Source: Wuchereria bancrofti
Taxonomy: Eukaryota > Nematoda > Chromadorea > Rhabditida > Onchocercidae
Assembly: GCA_005281725.1 (NCBI GenBank)
Contig: SSBO01000011.1
Span: 500,885 to 564,884, forward strand
Direction of reading: 5' to 3'
DNA: 64,000 bases
Every line of letters starts with the position of its first letter. Within the stretch, counting starts at the first letter, position 1. Under the pieces are notes generated by a model. The model saw only the letters and a program-made list of their open reading frames with translations. It did not search any database and was not told the DNA's origin. Made by a program: the position numbers and the translations under genes. Below are positions 26,476 to 39,961 of the stretch, one piece after another.

Positions 26476-29228
26476 ATTATTATGAGAGTTATTCAATTGC
26501 ATAAATTTAATAATTCTATTATTATCAACGAATGTAATAGAGATGACATGCTTTAATGCTTCAATTACCAAATTTAAACATAATTTGAAGATGCTATTAA
26601 ATTTGATAAGCTTAATTTCGAAAAGTGTTTACTTTAGATTTGCCTAACCAGTGGTTATTACTTAATATTTACCTTTAACCATCAGGAAAATGATTAGTTT
26701 CTACTAATCCATTTTCGTTTCCGCTTCAACGATAACATTTATACGACCAAACATTTGTTACGCATTTGATATTAATATCAAAATATTTAAAGTAAAAAGA
26801 AATAAAAAAGATAAATAAACAAATGAATCAACAATTATGTACTAATAAATGATAATAATAATTAAATTACATTAAAAAAATATAAAGTAAATAACTGAAT
26901 AAAGTTATCGAAAGTATAATTTAGTGTAATAAATAATTAATTGATGATTAAAAAAGGCAATTCATTTTCATTTCTACTACATATGGAAAAATTACTTAAG
27001 AAAATCAAAATTTCTTATTTTGTTTATCAAATTCTTACTAATTATTAATTAATGCTAATATTTAATGATGATTTTTAGCATATAATTAATTATAATGAAT
27101 AATAATGAATCATTGTAATAAAGATTCAATATGCAAAAAGAATAGTATATAATGTATATGCCAATTAAATTTTGCAAAAATTGTTTCTATTAATATCTAA
27201 GTTTAAAATGTTTGTAACAGAATCATTTGATGTAAATAAAATATTTCTAACAATTTGACGGACAGATCGATTTTATAATTTTAATTGTTAGCTGAAACAT
27301 AATGAATTATAATTAGACATGGATTTGAAAGTAATTAAAATAAGGATGTGCAATCTTTAATAATTCAATGGAATTGGCAAAATGAAATTATGGAAAATAT
27401 AGCATATATTTCTAGAAATTTCACCATAAAATCATGAATCATAAATAATAAGAAAATAATTGAAAAAGGAAAATTTATATTAATTCCTATACTATATAAT
27501 ATTTAAAAAATTTAAATATTCAAAAATAACATTCAAATATTTAGAAATATTTTACAAATTTTAATTTGTTAATTATCAAATTATTAGCATAATTTATTTG
27601 CATAGTTTATGTTTATTAGTTTTAGAAAATAATCTTTACTTCTAGTTTGTTTATTACGTATTCGCTCTTCACTCGAATTTAATTACTTTGTTATTCTTCC
27701 ACCCGGTTTTTTCCTTTTTTTTTTGAAATCTAAAGCGGAAAGTAATAAATTTATTAATTTAATAACAATAATTATAATGATGAAAAAAAAATAACAACAA
27801 CAATAATAATGACAATAATAATAATAATAACGATAATAATAATATTAATAATAATAATAGTAATAATAATAACAATAACAATAATAATAATAATAATAAA
27901 AGTAAAAGAGAAGAATGAAATTTAAAGATGTAAAAATTTTAAATATTTTGAAAGGAAGCAAAAAGTTTTCAACAAAGAAAAATAAACGCTTTGCTTAATT
28001 AATATATAATCTTATTTGTTTATTCGCTTAAATAAACAAAACGACTTGATCGATTTTTTTTTTTCTTTCTTTATCAATAAATTATCTTAATGATTTTAAG
28101 TAATAAATAATACCAATAAACTATGGAAGAGGAATGAAAAGATAATTCTAAAAAGGCAACAGATAAATCCTAAATATCACATCAATCATTATCAATGATC
28201 ATCCATTCATGATGGCATTTTAATAAGTAAATGAAAAATTAAAGGAGAAATTAGAATTGCTGAATGGATTAGTTGCACTAATAATGATATCATATTGTTA
28301 TCTAATAGATGAATCATTCTGATAATTTTATACATTTTTAAATTATATCATTTAAAAGGAATAATATTTGCATTAGTAAATAACTGTAATCAGTAATTTA
28401 AATTTTATCATATTCCCTCTTTTCATCTCTCCCTCTCTCTCTCTCTCTCTCTCCATCTCTTTATTTTTCTTATAAATCTTTAATAATAAATCTTTGAAAC
28501 GATGAAATTTTCTTTTTTTTACTGTATTATAAATCAATAATTTCATTTATTTACAAACTTTTAAAATTGATGAAAAAGCAATACTTTGAACGATTAATTT
28601 CTAAGGATAAAATGTTCAACTTCGATTATTATCATTTTTACCAAGTCTTCTGTTCTTATCAGTGTTGCCTTATCAGACTTATCAAAAATTTTTCATACCA
28701 GTTCATTTAATAATAACCAGTACTTTTGTTAACATGCTTATGAGTAGTTTCATTTCTTATCACTTCAATGGATCATAAAATGCTACTAATATTTAATATG
28801 CATTTAACAAGTCGTATTAAAATATTCCTACCAAGTGTAACAATGAAAATATATTTGAATTAAAAATTTGAACGATATAACAATAATGATAACAATGATA
28901 ATGATAACAATAATAATAGTAATAAAATTGTAAATAATATTTACATAATTCAATTTATCCCTTTTAATTCATCCATATTTGAATATTTTTCAAAATGTTG
29001 TATAAAAACAAAAAATTGAAAATATTGAAATAAAAGCAAATTGTGATTTAAATAACATAATGATAATAATGAAAATGTTCCGATAATCTATATAACTTGG
29101 TGATAATAATGATAATACTTATCACACATAAACACAACGTATAGATATTTGCTAAATAAATATGTTAAAACAGAGATGAAAAGAAATTAAAATGCAAATG
29201 ATCTAATTTAAATATATGAAATGAGCCA
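26476..29228. other. Gene-free AT-rich DNA
   Basis: No gene was recognised. It contains an AAT/AAC-rich array at about 27795-27900, a (CT)n tract at 28430-28453 and an AAT/GAT patch at about 28875-28925. Some parts, such as 26630-26760, are less simple but have no sustained reading frame. Confidence 0.55.
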
Positions 29229-30849
29229 AAAAAAAAAAAAAATTGGTTTTCTTTTTCTTCCATTCTTTATGTTCAAATAAGACATTTTGCAAAATAAATA
29301 GATGAAATTGTCAAATGTTCGTCCACTTTAATGTCATCTATTTTTGACGAAAACTTAAATTCAAATTGATAATATTTTATTTTATTATAATTAACTATTA
29401 TTTATTTACTCAGAATATTTGATAAAAATTTTCCATTTAATTATAATAATTTCTTTTTCCTTGTATTTTATTATGATTTAAAGTGGAAAACAATATAGAT
29501 TTTTGTTGTTATCATTCGCTGTCTAAATTTTAAAAATTTCAAAATTTACTAATTCAATAACAAACTACGATTTTATTTGCAAAAAATCAAATAAAAAATA
29601 ATTTTAAATAATTGAAAAAGATAACATGGAGAATGAATTGGAGCAAATAAAAAATTAAAAAAACTAACTTTGAACTATTTCAAACATTAGTAATACATTG
29701 TATATAGTATCTAAGTAATCAGAATGATATAAGTAATAAAGTATTTAAGTATTAAGCAATTATTATGTATATGAAAAAAAAAAACCTAAAATACATGATA
29801 AACTATGATAAATTTAATCAATTCTAGCAAATGATTTAAGAAATGGAAATAAAGAAATGAATTAAAAAAGTGAAATTTGAAAGAAAGAATTTAAAAAAAG
29901 TAAAAAGATGAAAATCAGAATAAAACATAAATTGCTCAATATAATTTTTTGCTCCTTAAATATCGTTTATGCAATCAAATTAAATCAAGAATTTAAAATA
30001 TAAAATGTAAAGTTTCAAATAAAAGTGTACAAAAAATAAAANAAAAAAAAAAAAAAATTGGTTTTCTTTTTCTTCCATTCTTTATGTTCAAATAAGACAT
30101 TTTGCAAAATAAATAGATGAAATTGTCAAATGTTCGTCCACTTTAATGTCATCTATTTTTGACGAAAACTTAAATTCAAATTGATAATATTTTATTTTAT
30201 TATAATTAACTATTATTTATTTACTCAGAATATTTGATAAAAATTTTCCATTTAATTATAATAATTTCTTTTTCCTTGTATTTTATTATGATTTAAAGTG
30301 GAAAACAATATAGATTTTTGTTGTTATCATTCGCTGTCTAAATTTTAAAAATTTCAAAATTTACTAATTCAATAACAAACTACGATTTTATTTGCAAAAA
30401 ATCAAATAAAAAATAATTTTAAATAATTGAAAAAGATAACATGGAGAATGAATTGGAGCAAATAAAAAATTAAAAAAACTAACTTTGAACTATTTCAAAC
30501 ATTAGTAATACATTGTATATAGTATCTAAGTAATCAGAATGATATAAGTAATAAAGTATTTAAGTATTAAGCAATTATTATGTATATGAAAAAAAAAAAC
30601 CTAAAATACATGATAAACTATGATAAATTTAATCAATTCTAGCAAATGATTTAAGAAATGGAAATAAAGAAATGAATTAAAAAAGTGAAATTTGAAAGAA
30701 AGAATTTAAAAAAAGTAAAAAGATGAAAATCAGAATAAAACATAAATTGCTCAATATAATTTTTTGCTCCTTAAATATCGTTTATGCAATCAAATTAAAT
30801 CAAGAATTTAAAATATAAAATGTAAAGTTTCAAATAAAAGTGTACAAAA
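29229..30849. repeat. About 805 bp direct duplication flanking a single N
   Basis: The block from 29229 to about 30036 is repeated at 30043-30849, with N at 30042. Both copies start in poly-A followed by TTGGTTTTCTTTTTCTTCC and end in GTGTACAAAAA. Junctions lie in poly-A. An unmerged contig overlap is the likely cause. Confidence 0.9.
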
Positions 30850-33800
30850 AAAAAAAAAAAAAAAAAAAAAACTCACAAAGATAACCAAAACAAAAAAATC
30901 GGAATGTACTTAAAAACCATTTTTTTTTTTTTATACTTCTACCGTTTGTGGATTTTTTTTTTTTTNAAGTTTTAAATCAAAAGAAATAGTAATTTTTTAT
31001 CACAAAATTCTACTTCCAAAGATTGCAAAAAAAAAAAAAAAAAGGATTGATAAATTCCATTGTTTCTTCATTTTAGATTTAAATGATGTTTCAAAAATTT
31101 AATCAATGACAAAATTTCATCGTTTTATCTTTCTTATAAACATTTATACATTTAACAAAATCGGCGAAAGAAAAAAAAAGTTGTAATTGAATCATTTATA
31201 TTTTAAAGTAGCGACAATTTCCACTTTTTCGTTTCTACTCCAATCAATATTATTTCGTATTTTAAAATTTCACAAAAAAAATTGCTCTAAAAAAAAATGA
31301 ATAAATTAAATAAAAATAAAAAAAAAATGAAAAAGAATGAAGGAAGGAAGAAAAAAAAAAGATAAAAACGAGTATCTTTTAAGAATAATAATTAATGTAA
31401 TAATTGACAAAGTGAGAAAATGAAAAATGAAAGCTTTTCTCTCTCTCTCTCTCTCTCTGTCATTCTTTCCCTTCTTTCCCTCTCTCTTTCACTCTCTTCC
31501 TATTCTAATGATAGTAAAGTAAAATAAGTAATAAAAGATTTAAAAAAAAAAAAAAATAGTAGAAATGAAAGAGCAAAGAAATGAAAATTGAAAAACCAGT
31601 TTTCCTGAAAATTTATATGAAAGAAAAAAAGAAGAAGCAATCCATTACACTGAATTAACTATAGTATTACCACTTTAAAAAAAAAAAAAAAGAAATAGCT
31701 AGTTTTTAATTTCAACAAAAACAGGAAAATAAAAAAGAGAAGAAAGAAAAAAAAAATTAAAAAAGAAAATAAAAATTAAAAAAAAAAATTCATAGATAAT
31801 GAATACATTATCAGTAAAGTTGTTTTTTCTTTTCTTTCTCTCCCTCTCTCTCTCTTTTTTTTCTCCAAAGTAATTTAAAAAAACAGGTAAAGATGACTTT
31901 TTGTCAATTTTTTGGTAAAATTAATTTAAAAATTTGAAAGGAAAAAATAATATGGTACAATTATGTATGATTCATTTAATGAGAGATGTAAAAAAAAAGG
32001 AAAAAATGGAAATGTCAAAAATGAATTTTGTTATATTGTAATTTGTAATGAATAATTTTTGTCCAATTTTTAATTCGATTAATTTTGTTTAATTAATTAA
32101 TTAATTATAAGAAATGAATTATAATTATATCAATCTATTTATCAGTTTTAATTTTAATGAAGAAAAAAATTTTTTTCCTTTTTTGTAAAATATTTTGTCG
32201 TTGTGATGAATGCTTAGAAAAGAAAAACAGAAAAGAAAAAAAAATCGGAAATGATTGATTAACTTAATAAATACTCAAATACATTTGAAATATGAATAAT
32301 ATCATTCAGTGATATAAAATTAAATTTTATTACTAGAAATTCAACATATATTAATGATTATTAATGAATTAATGATAATGTAGCAAAAATTTAAATGAAA
32401 TATAATAAAATTTTTTTCTTCCTCAAATTAATTAATCTAATAAACGATTTACTCAAATAATTAGTAGCTAAAATTGAAAACAAAAAAGAAAAAACTTTCT
32501 TAATTATTTTTTTTAGCTGTTGCTAATATTGGTGAAAAAAAAAATTTTTTTTCACTTGTAAAAATTTATCATAAAAAAAAAAAAAAAATTACTGATCAAA
32601 CAAAATGTTTAAATGTATTACTTGAATTTCAGTGAAATATTAAGCAATACTATTGCATTTTATCACTAAAATTTTTAGCAATGACTAAGAAATGATTTAA
32701 CTGATAAGAAATTATCAGTGTATGATTAAAGTTCCATTTGACCAGTAAGCAAAACAATCAATTATCACTTCAATGATCATCGATCAAAGCATTTACAAAT
32801 AACAATCAATCAAATATGATTTATGTGAATAAACAGAAAATATTAACTATTCGTTGATTTATTAATTTCATCGGTCTCAACAAAACAAGAAAAATAAAAA
32901 ACAAAAAAAAAAAAGGAAATTTCAAAAAGAAACAAAAATTTAAAAAAAAAAAATTAAAATTGTTTAATTAATAGTTATAAAATTTAATTGAAAAATAATT
33001 CATTTTTTCAAGCCTTACATTATTTATTCTAATGCAAAGTAAATTAATGCAAATGTTCATTTTTATTTTACTGTTAAAATTATTAAATGAAAATTGTAGA
33101 TTTTTAGTGAAATGCTCAAAATAATTTCATTTTTTTTTTTTTTTTTTTTGAAAAATGAAATTTAATTTAAAAAAAAGCCTTCCACAGGGAAAAAAATAAA
33201 AGATTAATTATTTGCTGAATCACTGAAATGTGCATTTTTACTGATTTCATTTAATCAATTTTTCTTCGTTTTGTTTTTTTTTTCAAAACCACTCAAAGTA
33301 ATTTAAAATTAAATATATGAAAGCAAATATTATCATCCCAAATGATAATATTAATCGTGATAATAGACTGTTAGATTGAAATAAACAATTAAATTTTCGA
33401 AAAAAAAGGAAAAAAAAGAAAATACTAAAATTTTGTAAACAGATTATATGTAACAATATTTGAAAATGAAAAACAAAAATATATTAAATATATTTGTTTA
33501 ATATATTTATTTAACTTTTATGAATTTATTTAATGTTTCAAATTCTTATCAAAGAAAGAAAAAAAAATCAATTTCATTAATTTTGTCCAATTATATAATA
33601 GAATAAATCATATGCGCAAAATGTAAAAAAAAAAATTTCATTTAAAACATTTGTTTAATTAAAATACAAAAATATTTTAAAATTTTTATTTGAATCCAAA
33701 ATTTATATTTTATAAAAAATAAATCTGAGAAATTAAAAGATGAAAATTTGAATGTTTCACAAAAATTTTATCTTATACAATTTTTCTTCGTTTTGTTTTT

Positions 33801-34083
33801 TTCTTCAAAACCACTTAAAGAAATAAAAAAAACATTCAAATTCTCGTACAATAAATAATTTTGTTGTTAATTAGTTTGTCAATTAATTAATTAGTTAATT
33901 AAATGATTTGGCATATTTTTGAACTAAGCAATTTTTGATTGATCATTTATAACTAACAACGAGAATTTTCGACTTAATCGGATTTTATGGCTATTTTGAA
34001 ACGAACAGTATAAATAGCCTAAAATTTTCACTAATGAAAACAGAAAAGAAAAAATGAAAAGAAGAGAAAATGAAAATTAGTAA
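30850..34083. other. Gene-free, homopolymer-rich DNA
   Basis: Very dense poly-A and poly-T tracts, and CT-rich tracts at 31438-31498 and 31840-31862. A block of about 45 bp (CAATTTTTCTTCGTTTTG... ending AACCACT) occurs at 33256-33300 and, slightly changed, at 33778-33821. No gene. Confidence 0.6.
30966..30966. other. Single N after a poly-T tract
   Basis: Marks another contig join or a base-call failure after 13 or more T. Unlike the other three single-N sites, no duplicated flanks were seen. Confidence 0.8.
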
Positions 34084-34398
34084 TAATTAATAGTAACTAA
34101 ATTTTATAAAAATTTCATACATTTGCATTTTTATTTAAAAAATGCAAAAATTAAAAATTTCTTAATTAAAATGGAAAAATCTAAAAAGAAATTTTTCTAA
34201 ATTTTTCTGAAAAAATTTGAGCAAAATTTAAAGTGCAAAANTAATTAATAGTAACTAAATTTTATAAAAATTTCATACATTTGCATTTTTATTTAAAAAA
34301 TGCAAAAATTAAAAATTTCTTAATTAAAATGGAAAAATCTAAAAAGAAATTTTTCTAAATTTTTCTGAAAAAATTTGAGCAAAATTTAAAGTGCAAAA
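34084..34398. repeat. 157 bp direct duplication flanking a single N
   Basis: The block 34084-34240 recurs from 34242 to about 34398, with N at 34241 after GTGCAAAA. Same signature as at 10,660 and 30,042. Confidence 0.9.
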
Positions 34399-36472
34399 AA
34401 AAAAATTTTTTTCTATTGCTACAAATAGTTTATTTTTCGAATTATAAACAATAAATTTGAATTTTATATTTTTGGAAAAAAGAAAAAAATAATTGAAAAT
34501 TTCCATTCTTTTTCTTCGTAACAATTGAATAAAATTTGAATTTGAAACAAATTTTTCTAAATTTATGAAAATAAATTATAACTACTATTGAATTCATTCA
34601 CAAGTATAAATTATGATTGAAAAAATAGATTAAACTAAAAAAAAGAAATTTCACAGTGAAATTTATTTTAATCATTTATAATAAAGATAAAAAAGTTAAA
34701 TGAAAATTGTTTTAAAAATTTCAATTATTAATGAAAATGATTATTAATTTGTAAATTTTAGCTTAATTCATCATAAAATAGCAAATATTTCACAAAAAAA
34801 AACACACACACACCCACAAAACAAAATTGTTTACAAGTATCAAAAATCTTTTTCACTCTTTAATCTTCATTAATTTTAATGTTTATTTGTTTATTGTTTA
34901 TTGTTAAGTGTATAATTGCAATAATAGCCTCTCAGATAACCTTCATTATTCATACTAATTAAAATTTATGTGATGAAAACATTAACATAAACAATAAATA
35001 AGTGCCGCAATAAGCTTCTCTAATTATTGTAAATAATCTTATTTGCTATTAATAGTTAATGATGACAACAACGATGACCTTTCAAAGCTTTACCAAATTA
35101 TTTTTGACCTTTCTAATGCTTTGCCAAATTATTTTCATTCTTTTTAAGCTCTGTCACTTTATTTTCCTTTTCTTTTTTTTTTTTCTCATTCAATTTATAA
35201 ATTATACATAAAATTAAAATTATTTATTCATAGATGCATAATATTGAAATTATATCAATTTGACAAACAATGCATACAGTTTGTTGTTATGCAAAATTTA
35301 TTAAATTTAAATTTGATTAATTTAAGAATTTAAAAAAATGAAAGTTAGAAAGTTGTTTCTAAGAAGTGCTAATAATTCACTGAATTTTTTGAAAGTGATT
35401 AAAAAAAAGTTAAGCAAATTAATATAAATTAGTTAGATAGGGCATTTCCTTTTTGTTTTTTCTTTTTTTTTTTGATAATTTAAAAAAAGAAAAGGAAAAA
35501 GAAAGAAAGAAAGAAATTAGTGTAACATTTAAAGAAATGAAATAAAATTCAGTCATTCATTTATGTTTGGCAATGCTTAAGCTTAATAAAAAAAATAAAT
35601 TTTAAATTTTAGATGTTAGGCATATATATTTTAAAAAAATGAAAATGAATAACAGAAATGAAATAATGATAATATTTGAATTGTTGTCAAATTAATTAAT
35701 ATTCAAATTTAATCCATTCAGTAAATATAAATCTCAAAAAAAAAAAAAAAATCACTAAAATAGTAAATACTTTATCAAATTGCATTATAATGGAATATTT
35801 TCAAAAGCATAAATTTTTGCAAATAGAAATTTAATATTCAAATAAAGCATTAATTTCTGTAAAAACATTTATGTGAATTAGTTGTTTTAGCTTAATGGAA
35901 GAAAAATTTTTAATAATTAAAAATTTTCATGTCCAATGATTTATTTATTTTTTTTCTTTTTCATTCTTACAAATTGAAATATAATGAAATTTTAAAGCTA
36001 TTATTTAAAATTACCCCAAAAAATATATGTATTTGCATCAAGAATGCTCACAAAATTATAAATTCAATTTTTTTTTTTTGAGAAAAAAAATTTTTTCCAT
36101 ATGTTTTTTTTTTCTTTTTCTTTTATACATCTTCACAAATCAGTAAATTATCAATGGAAATTTTAACAGATTAAAATGAGAAATGTCATTTCAAATTATT
36201 TTAACTTCTTTTTTCTTTTTTTCTTTCTTCTCTTTTTTAGCTGAATAAAAAATACAATGCAAAAAATATGAAAGCACTAACCTTCGTTATTACTTTTTCT
36301 TTTAATGATCAAAAAAAAAAAAAGGAGAAAAAAATTCATTTTATCAAATTAGAAGTGAGAAAAAAAAAATGAAAAATTCGTTTTGAAAATTAAAAATGAT
36401 ACTTTTTAAAATTCACACAAAAAAAAAGATTTCGGAATTTTAGAGAAGGAACATTTTAAGAATGAATTAATG
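34399..36472. other. Gene-free AT-rich DNA
   Basis: No gene. It contains a short (CA)n run at 34802-34815 and a degenerate repeat of about 42 bp around GACCTTTC...GCTTTACCAAATTATTTT at 35077-35165. Confidence 0.55.
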
Positions 36473-36885
36473 AATTTTGTCCTTCTTCGTCTTTTTTTCT
36501 TTTCAAATGATTATTCCATTAAATATGTTCATCACTTGATAACTAAAAAAACCAAAAAAAAAAAATTAGGTTTAGAATTCGATTAAATTTTTATCAAAAA
36601 AAAAAAATATTTAATTAATTAATTTTGCTCTTCGTTTCTTTTTTTTTCCTTTAAATGATTATTCCATTAAATATGATCATCACTTGATAACTAAAAAAAG
36701 ATCAAAAAAAAATTAGGTTTAGAATTCGAATTTTTATTAAAAAAATAATTAATTATTTTTGCACATTTAAATTTTTATCAAAAAAAAAGCATTTAATTAA
36801 TTAATTTTGCTCTTCGTTTTTTTTTTTCCTCAAATGATTATTCCATTAAATATGATCATCACTTGATAATTAAAAAACAAAAAAC
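36473..36885. repeat. 148-182 bp tandem repeat, three copies
   Basis: Copies start with TTTTG(T/C)...CTTCG at 36475, 36623 and 36805. Each contains ATGATTATTCCATTAAATAT, ATCACTTGATAA and a poly-A tract; the first two continue to TTAGGTTTAGAATTCG. Length differs mainly in the A and T runs and a small internal duplication in copy 2. Confidence 0.85.
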
Positions 36886-37057
36886 AAAATAACAAAAAGA
36901 AAAAATAAGACAAAAAGGAAAACCACATTTTATCATCTTATCAAAGATTACTTATTTACCTGTGGAAAACTTGATTTTATTATCTAATCAAAATTAAAGA
37001 TTACTTATTGACTTATTTACTTTCATTTTTCAATACATTATTTCATACAATTAAATG

Positions 37058-37089
<32 letters not shown>

Positions 37090-38578
37090 AGAATGAAAAA
37101 ATGGAATAGCGCAAAGCATTAATGCATTAGCAAAGAGAAAAATTTTGTAATGCAAATTAATAAATATTTCAAAAAAAAAAAAATTCTAATCAATCGATCT
37201 GTTTAAAAAAAAAAAATGAAAAAAAAAAAAGAAAAAAATGCTGTAAATTTTTTCATACATATATTAACGTAAAAAAAAAAAAAGAAACGAAAGAATCACG
37301 TCATCGATAAAAGAAAATATTTGGAAAATTTTACATTAAAATTGAAGATTTAAAAAATGATAAATTTTAAATTTGTTATTTTCATTTTTCATACTTTTTA
37401 TCTTTCATTCTTTTTTTTGTTAAAGTAATAATATATCGAATTATAGAAAAAAAAAAAATAATTTTTTTACACATAACAGTAATATCAAAATATCGCTATT
37501 CTGTTTTTTTTTTGATTTTGCAATTAATTAAATTAATTGATTCAGCAAATTTGATTAATTAAACTTTTGCAATTAATTTAATTTAAACAAGAATGATTAA
37601 ATTAAGGTTTCGTTCGTTTTTTTTTATTTTTTAAAAAGCTTAAGTAAGTGAAAAAAAAAAAAAAAAAAAAAACAAAGAAAAGCTATTTTCTGCTGTTTCT
37701 CATCCATTACATATTGCATTTCATATTTATAATCTAAAAAAAGAAAAAGAAAAACGGAAAAAAAAATTTTATAAGTTTATAAGTTAATAAGTTATTCTTA
37801 GTTTTAGTGTAAAATTTTGAAAATTTTATAAAATAGTTGAGACATTTAGTATTATATGTTTAAAAATTTTAAGCTTATCAAATTCTTTAAGACATAGTTA
37901 ATATTCTTTAAGACATTAACATTTAACGATATAAAATGTTTGAATTATTTAAATTTTCCTTCTTAAAACTATCATCTTAAAATTTAAAATATTCTTTATC
38001 AAATTTCTTTCTCTTCCTTTATCATATTTCCTCTTATTTTTCCTTTCTATCCCCTCCTCTCTCTTTTTCTCTCTCTCTCTCTCTCTCTCTGTTATTTTAT
38101 AATCATTTTGAGATAACTTTGATAAAATGACACCACTTAGGCATTTGCGCTAAAAAATACATTGATATTATCAGTGAAATTTCTTTTTTTACTAAAATAT
38201 TAAAATTAACAATTTTTGTTGCACTATTTTTCCTATCTTTCCCTTTCTCTCTCTTTCCTTCTCTCTCTCCATCTTTGTCCTCTGTCATTTCAATTGTAGA
38301 AAATATTCGATCATTTACTTAAGGTAAAAATACAAAAAAAAAAAAAAAACAAAGTGTAAAAGTTAAAAAGTTGAAGAAAAAGACAAAAAAGTTTAAAATG
38401 ATAAAATATTAAAATAAAAGACACATCAAATCTCTTTTAACTTTGAAATATTATTTTTCACATATTTATTTGTTTATATTTTTCTTAGCAAAAAAAAAAA
38501 ATAATAAATAAAAGTAAAAATAAACAATAAAGGCAATGAGAGGAAAAAGAAATGAATGAATATCTTAATATTTCTACA
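36886..38578. other. Gene-free AT-rich DNA
   Basis: Homopolymer tracts and a CT-rich run at 38050-38092. No gene was recognised. Confidence 0.55.
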
Positions 38579-39080
38579 TATATTTAGGCCTTATATGCAC
38601 ATATATTTGAGCCTTATATGCATATATTTAGTTGCACATACCTTGGCCTTATTGTTTACATTTAGATATAAGTATTTAGGCCTTATATGCACACATATTT
38701 GAGCCTTATATGCATATATTTAGTTGCACATACCTTGGCCTTATTGTTTACATTTAGATATAAGTATTTAGGCCTTATATGCACACATATTTGAGCCTTA
38801 TATGCATATATTTAGTTGCACATACCTTGGCCTTATTGTTTACATTTAGATATAAGTATTTAGGCCTTATATGCACGTATATTTGAGCCTTATATGAATA
38901 TGTTTAATTGCACATACCTTGGCCTTATTGTTTACATTATTTAGGCCTTATATGCACACACATTTAGGCTTTATAAATTTAAGCGCTTATGCACTTAGTC
39001 ATTTAGGCCTTGCATGTACACATATCAATGCCTTATATGTACATTTTGGCCTTGTATGTACATTTCTAGGCCTTATATAC
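38579..39080. repeat. 92 bp tandem repeat with GGCCTTAT core
   Basis: TATTTAGGCCTTATATGCAC starts units at 38581, 38673, 38765 and 38857, exactly 92 bp apart. The first three units differ at very few bases; the fourth is diverged and shortened. After about 38935 only the sub-motif (A)GGCCTTATATGCAC/GGCCTTGTATGTACAT continues with 20-35 bp spacing to about 39080. Each 92 bp unit contains three diverged GCCTTAT sub-units, so the array seems to have grown from the shorter motif. Confidence 0.95.
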
Positions 39081-39930
39081 TAGGCTCATTATTATAATAT
39101 CATAATTTACTATTACTACTTATACTTCTTCTTCTCTTGCACTCATTACAATTGTTAGTAATTAAAAAGAGTGGATGGGAAAATATATATGCAACTGATG
39201 TGAGTAATGAATGAATATTTATGTGAAATTAAAAAAGAAAAATTTATTTTAACTCGATGATAATGATATGATAACAATTTGTTTAGATATTTTAATAAAA
39301 TCTTTTAAAATGTTATCATTGCAGAAAAATTTTTATTAATTTTAAAACTTACACAAAAAAAAAAAAACTTTTTTTAATTATTTTTCTGAAATGATAACTA
39401 TAATAATAATAATTAAATAATGATAATTGTAATAATTAATAATTATAATTTTAACTATCATTTCATTTTACTTCGTTTTTTTTTTTAAAAAAAAAAAAAA
39501 AAAAGATCTATGCTTATAACATATGTGAAGAGAATGAAAAATTTTTTGATTCAAAATCTTTGAATTATTATTTAATTACTTAAAATCTAAAATTTTTTTT
39601 GTGAAATTGTGTTTATTTTGAAAGAAATTTCAAAAGAAATTGTGGAAAAATTTTTTCTTTTAAATAATTAAGTACAATTAAAAACTTGAATAATGGTAAA
39701 ATATAAGATTGAAATTAGATTTACATAATTAGCTTTTAAAGAAAAAGCGAAAGGCGAAAAAGGGAGACAGGGAGGGAGAGAGAGAGAGAGAGAGAGAGAG
39801 AAGGAGAAAAAGAGAGAGAAAAGTTGATTATGAAACATCAGATGGAAATAGAAAACATTTGCTACCCGCTTAATTTTATGAAAATGATTGCGAAAGATGT
39901 TGCAAGAGGTGGAAAATGATGATGATGACG

Positions 39931-39961
<31 letters not shown>

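Noticed and set aside
25936..26571. 211-residue Ile/Met-rich frame, hydrophobic like a membrane protein
   Set aside because: It is the translation of the (ATT)n array; frames on both strands are equally long.
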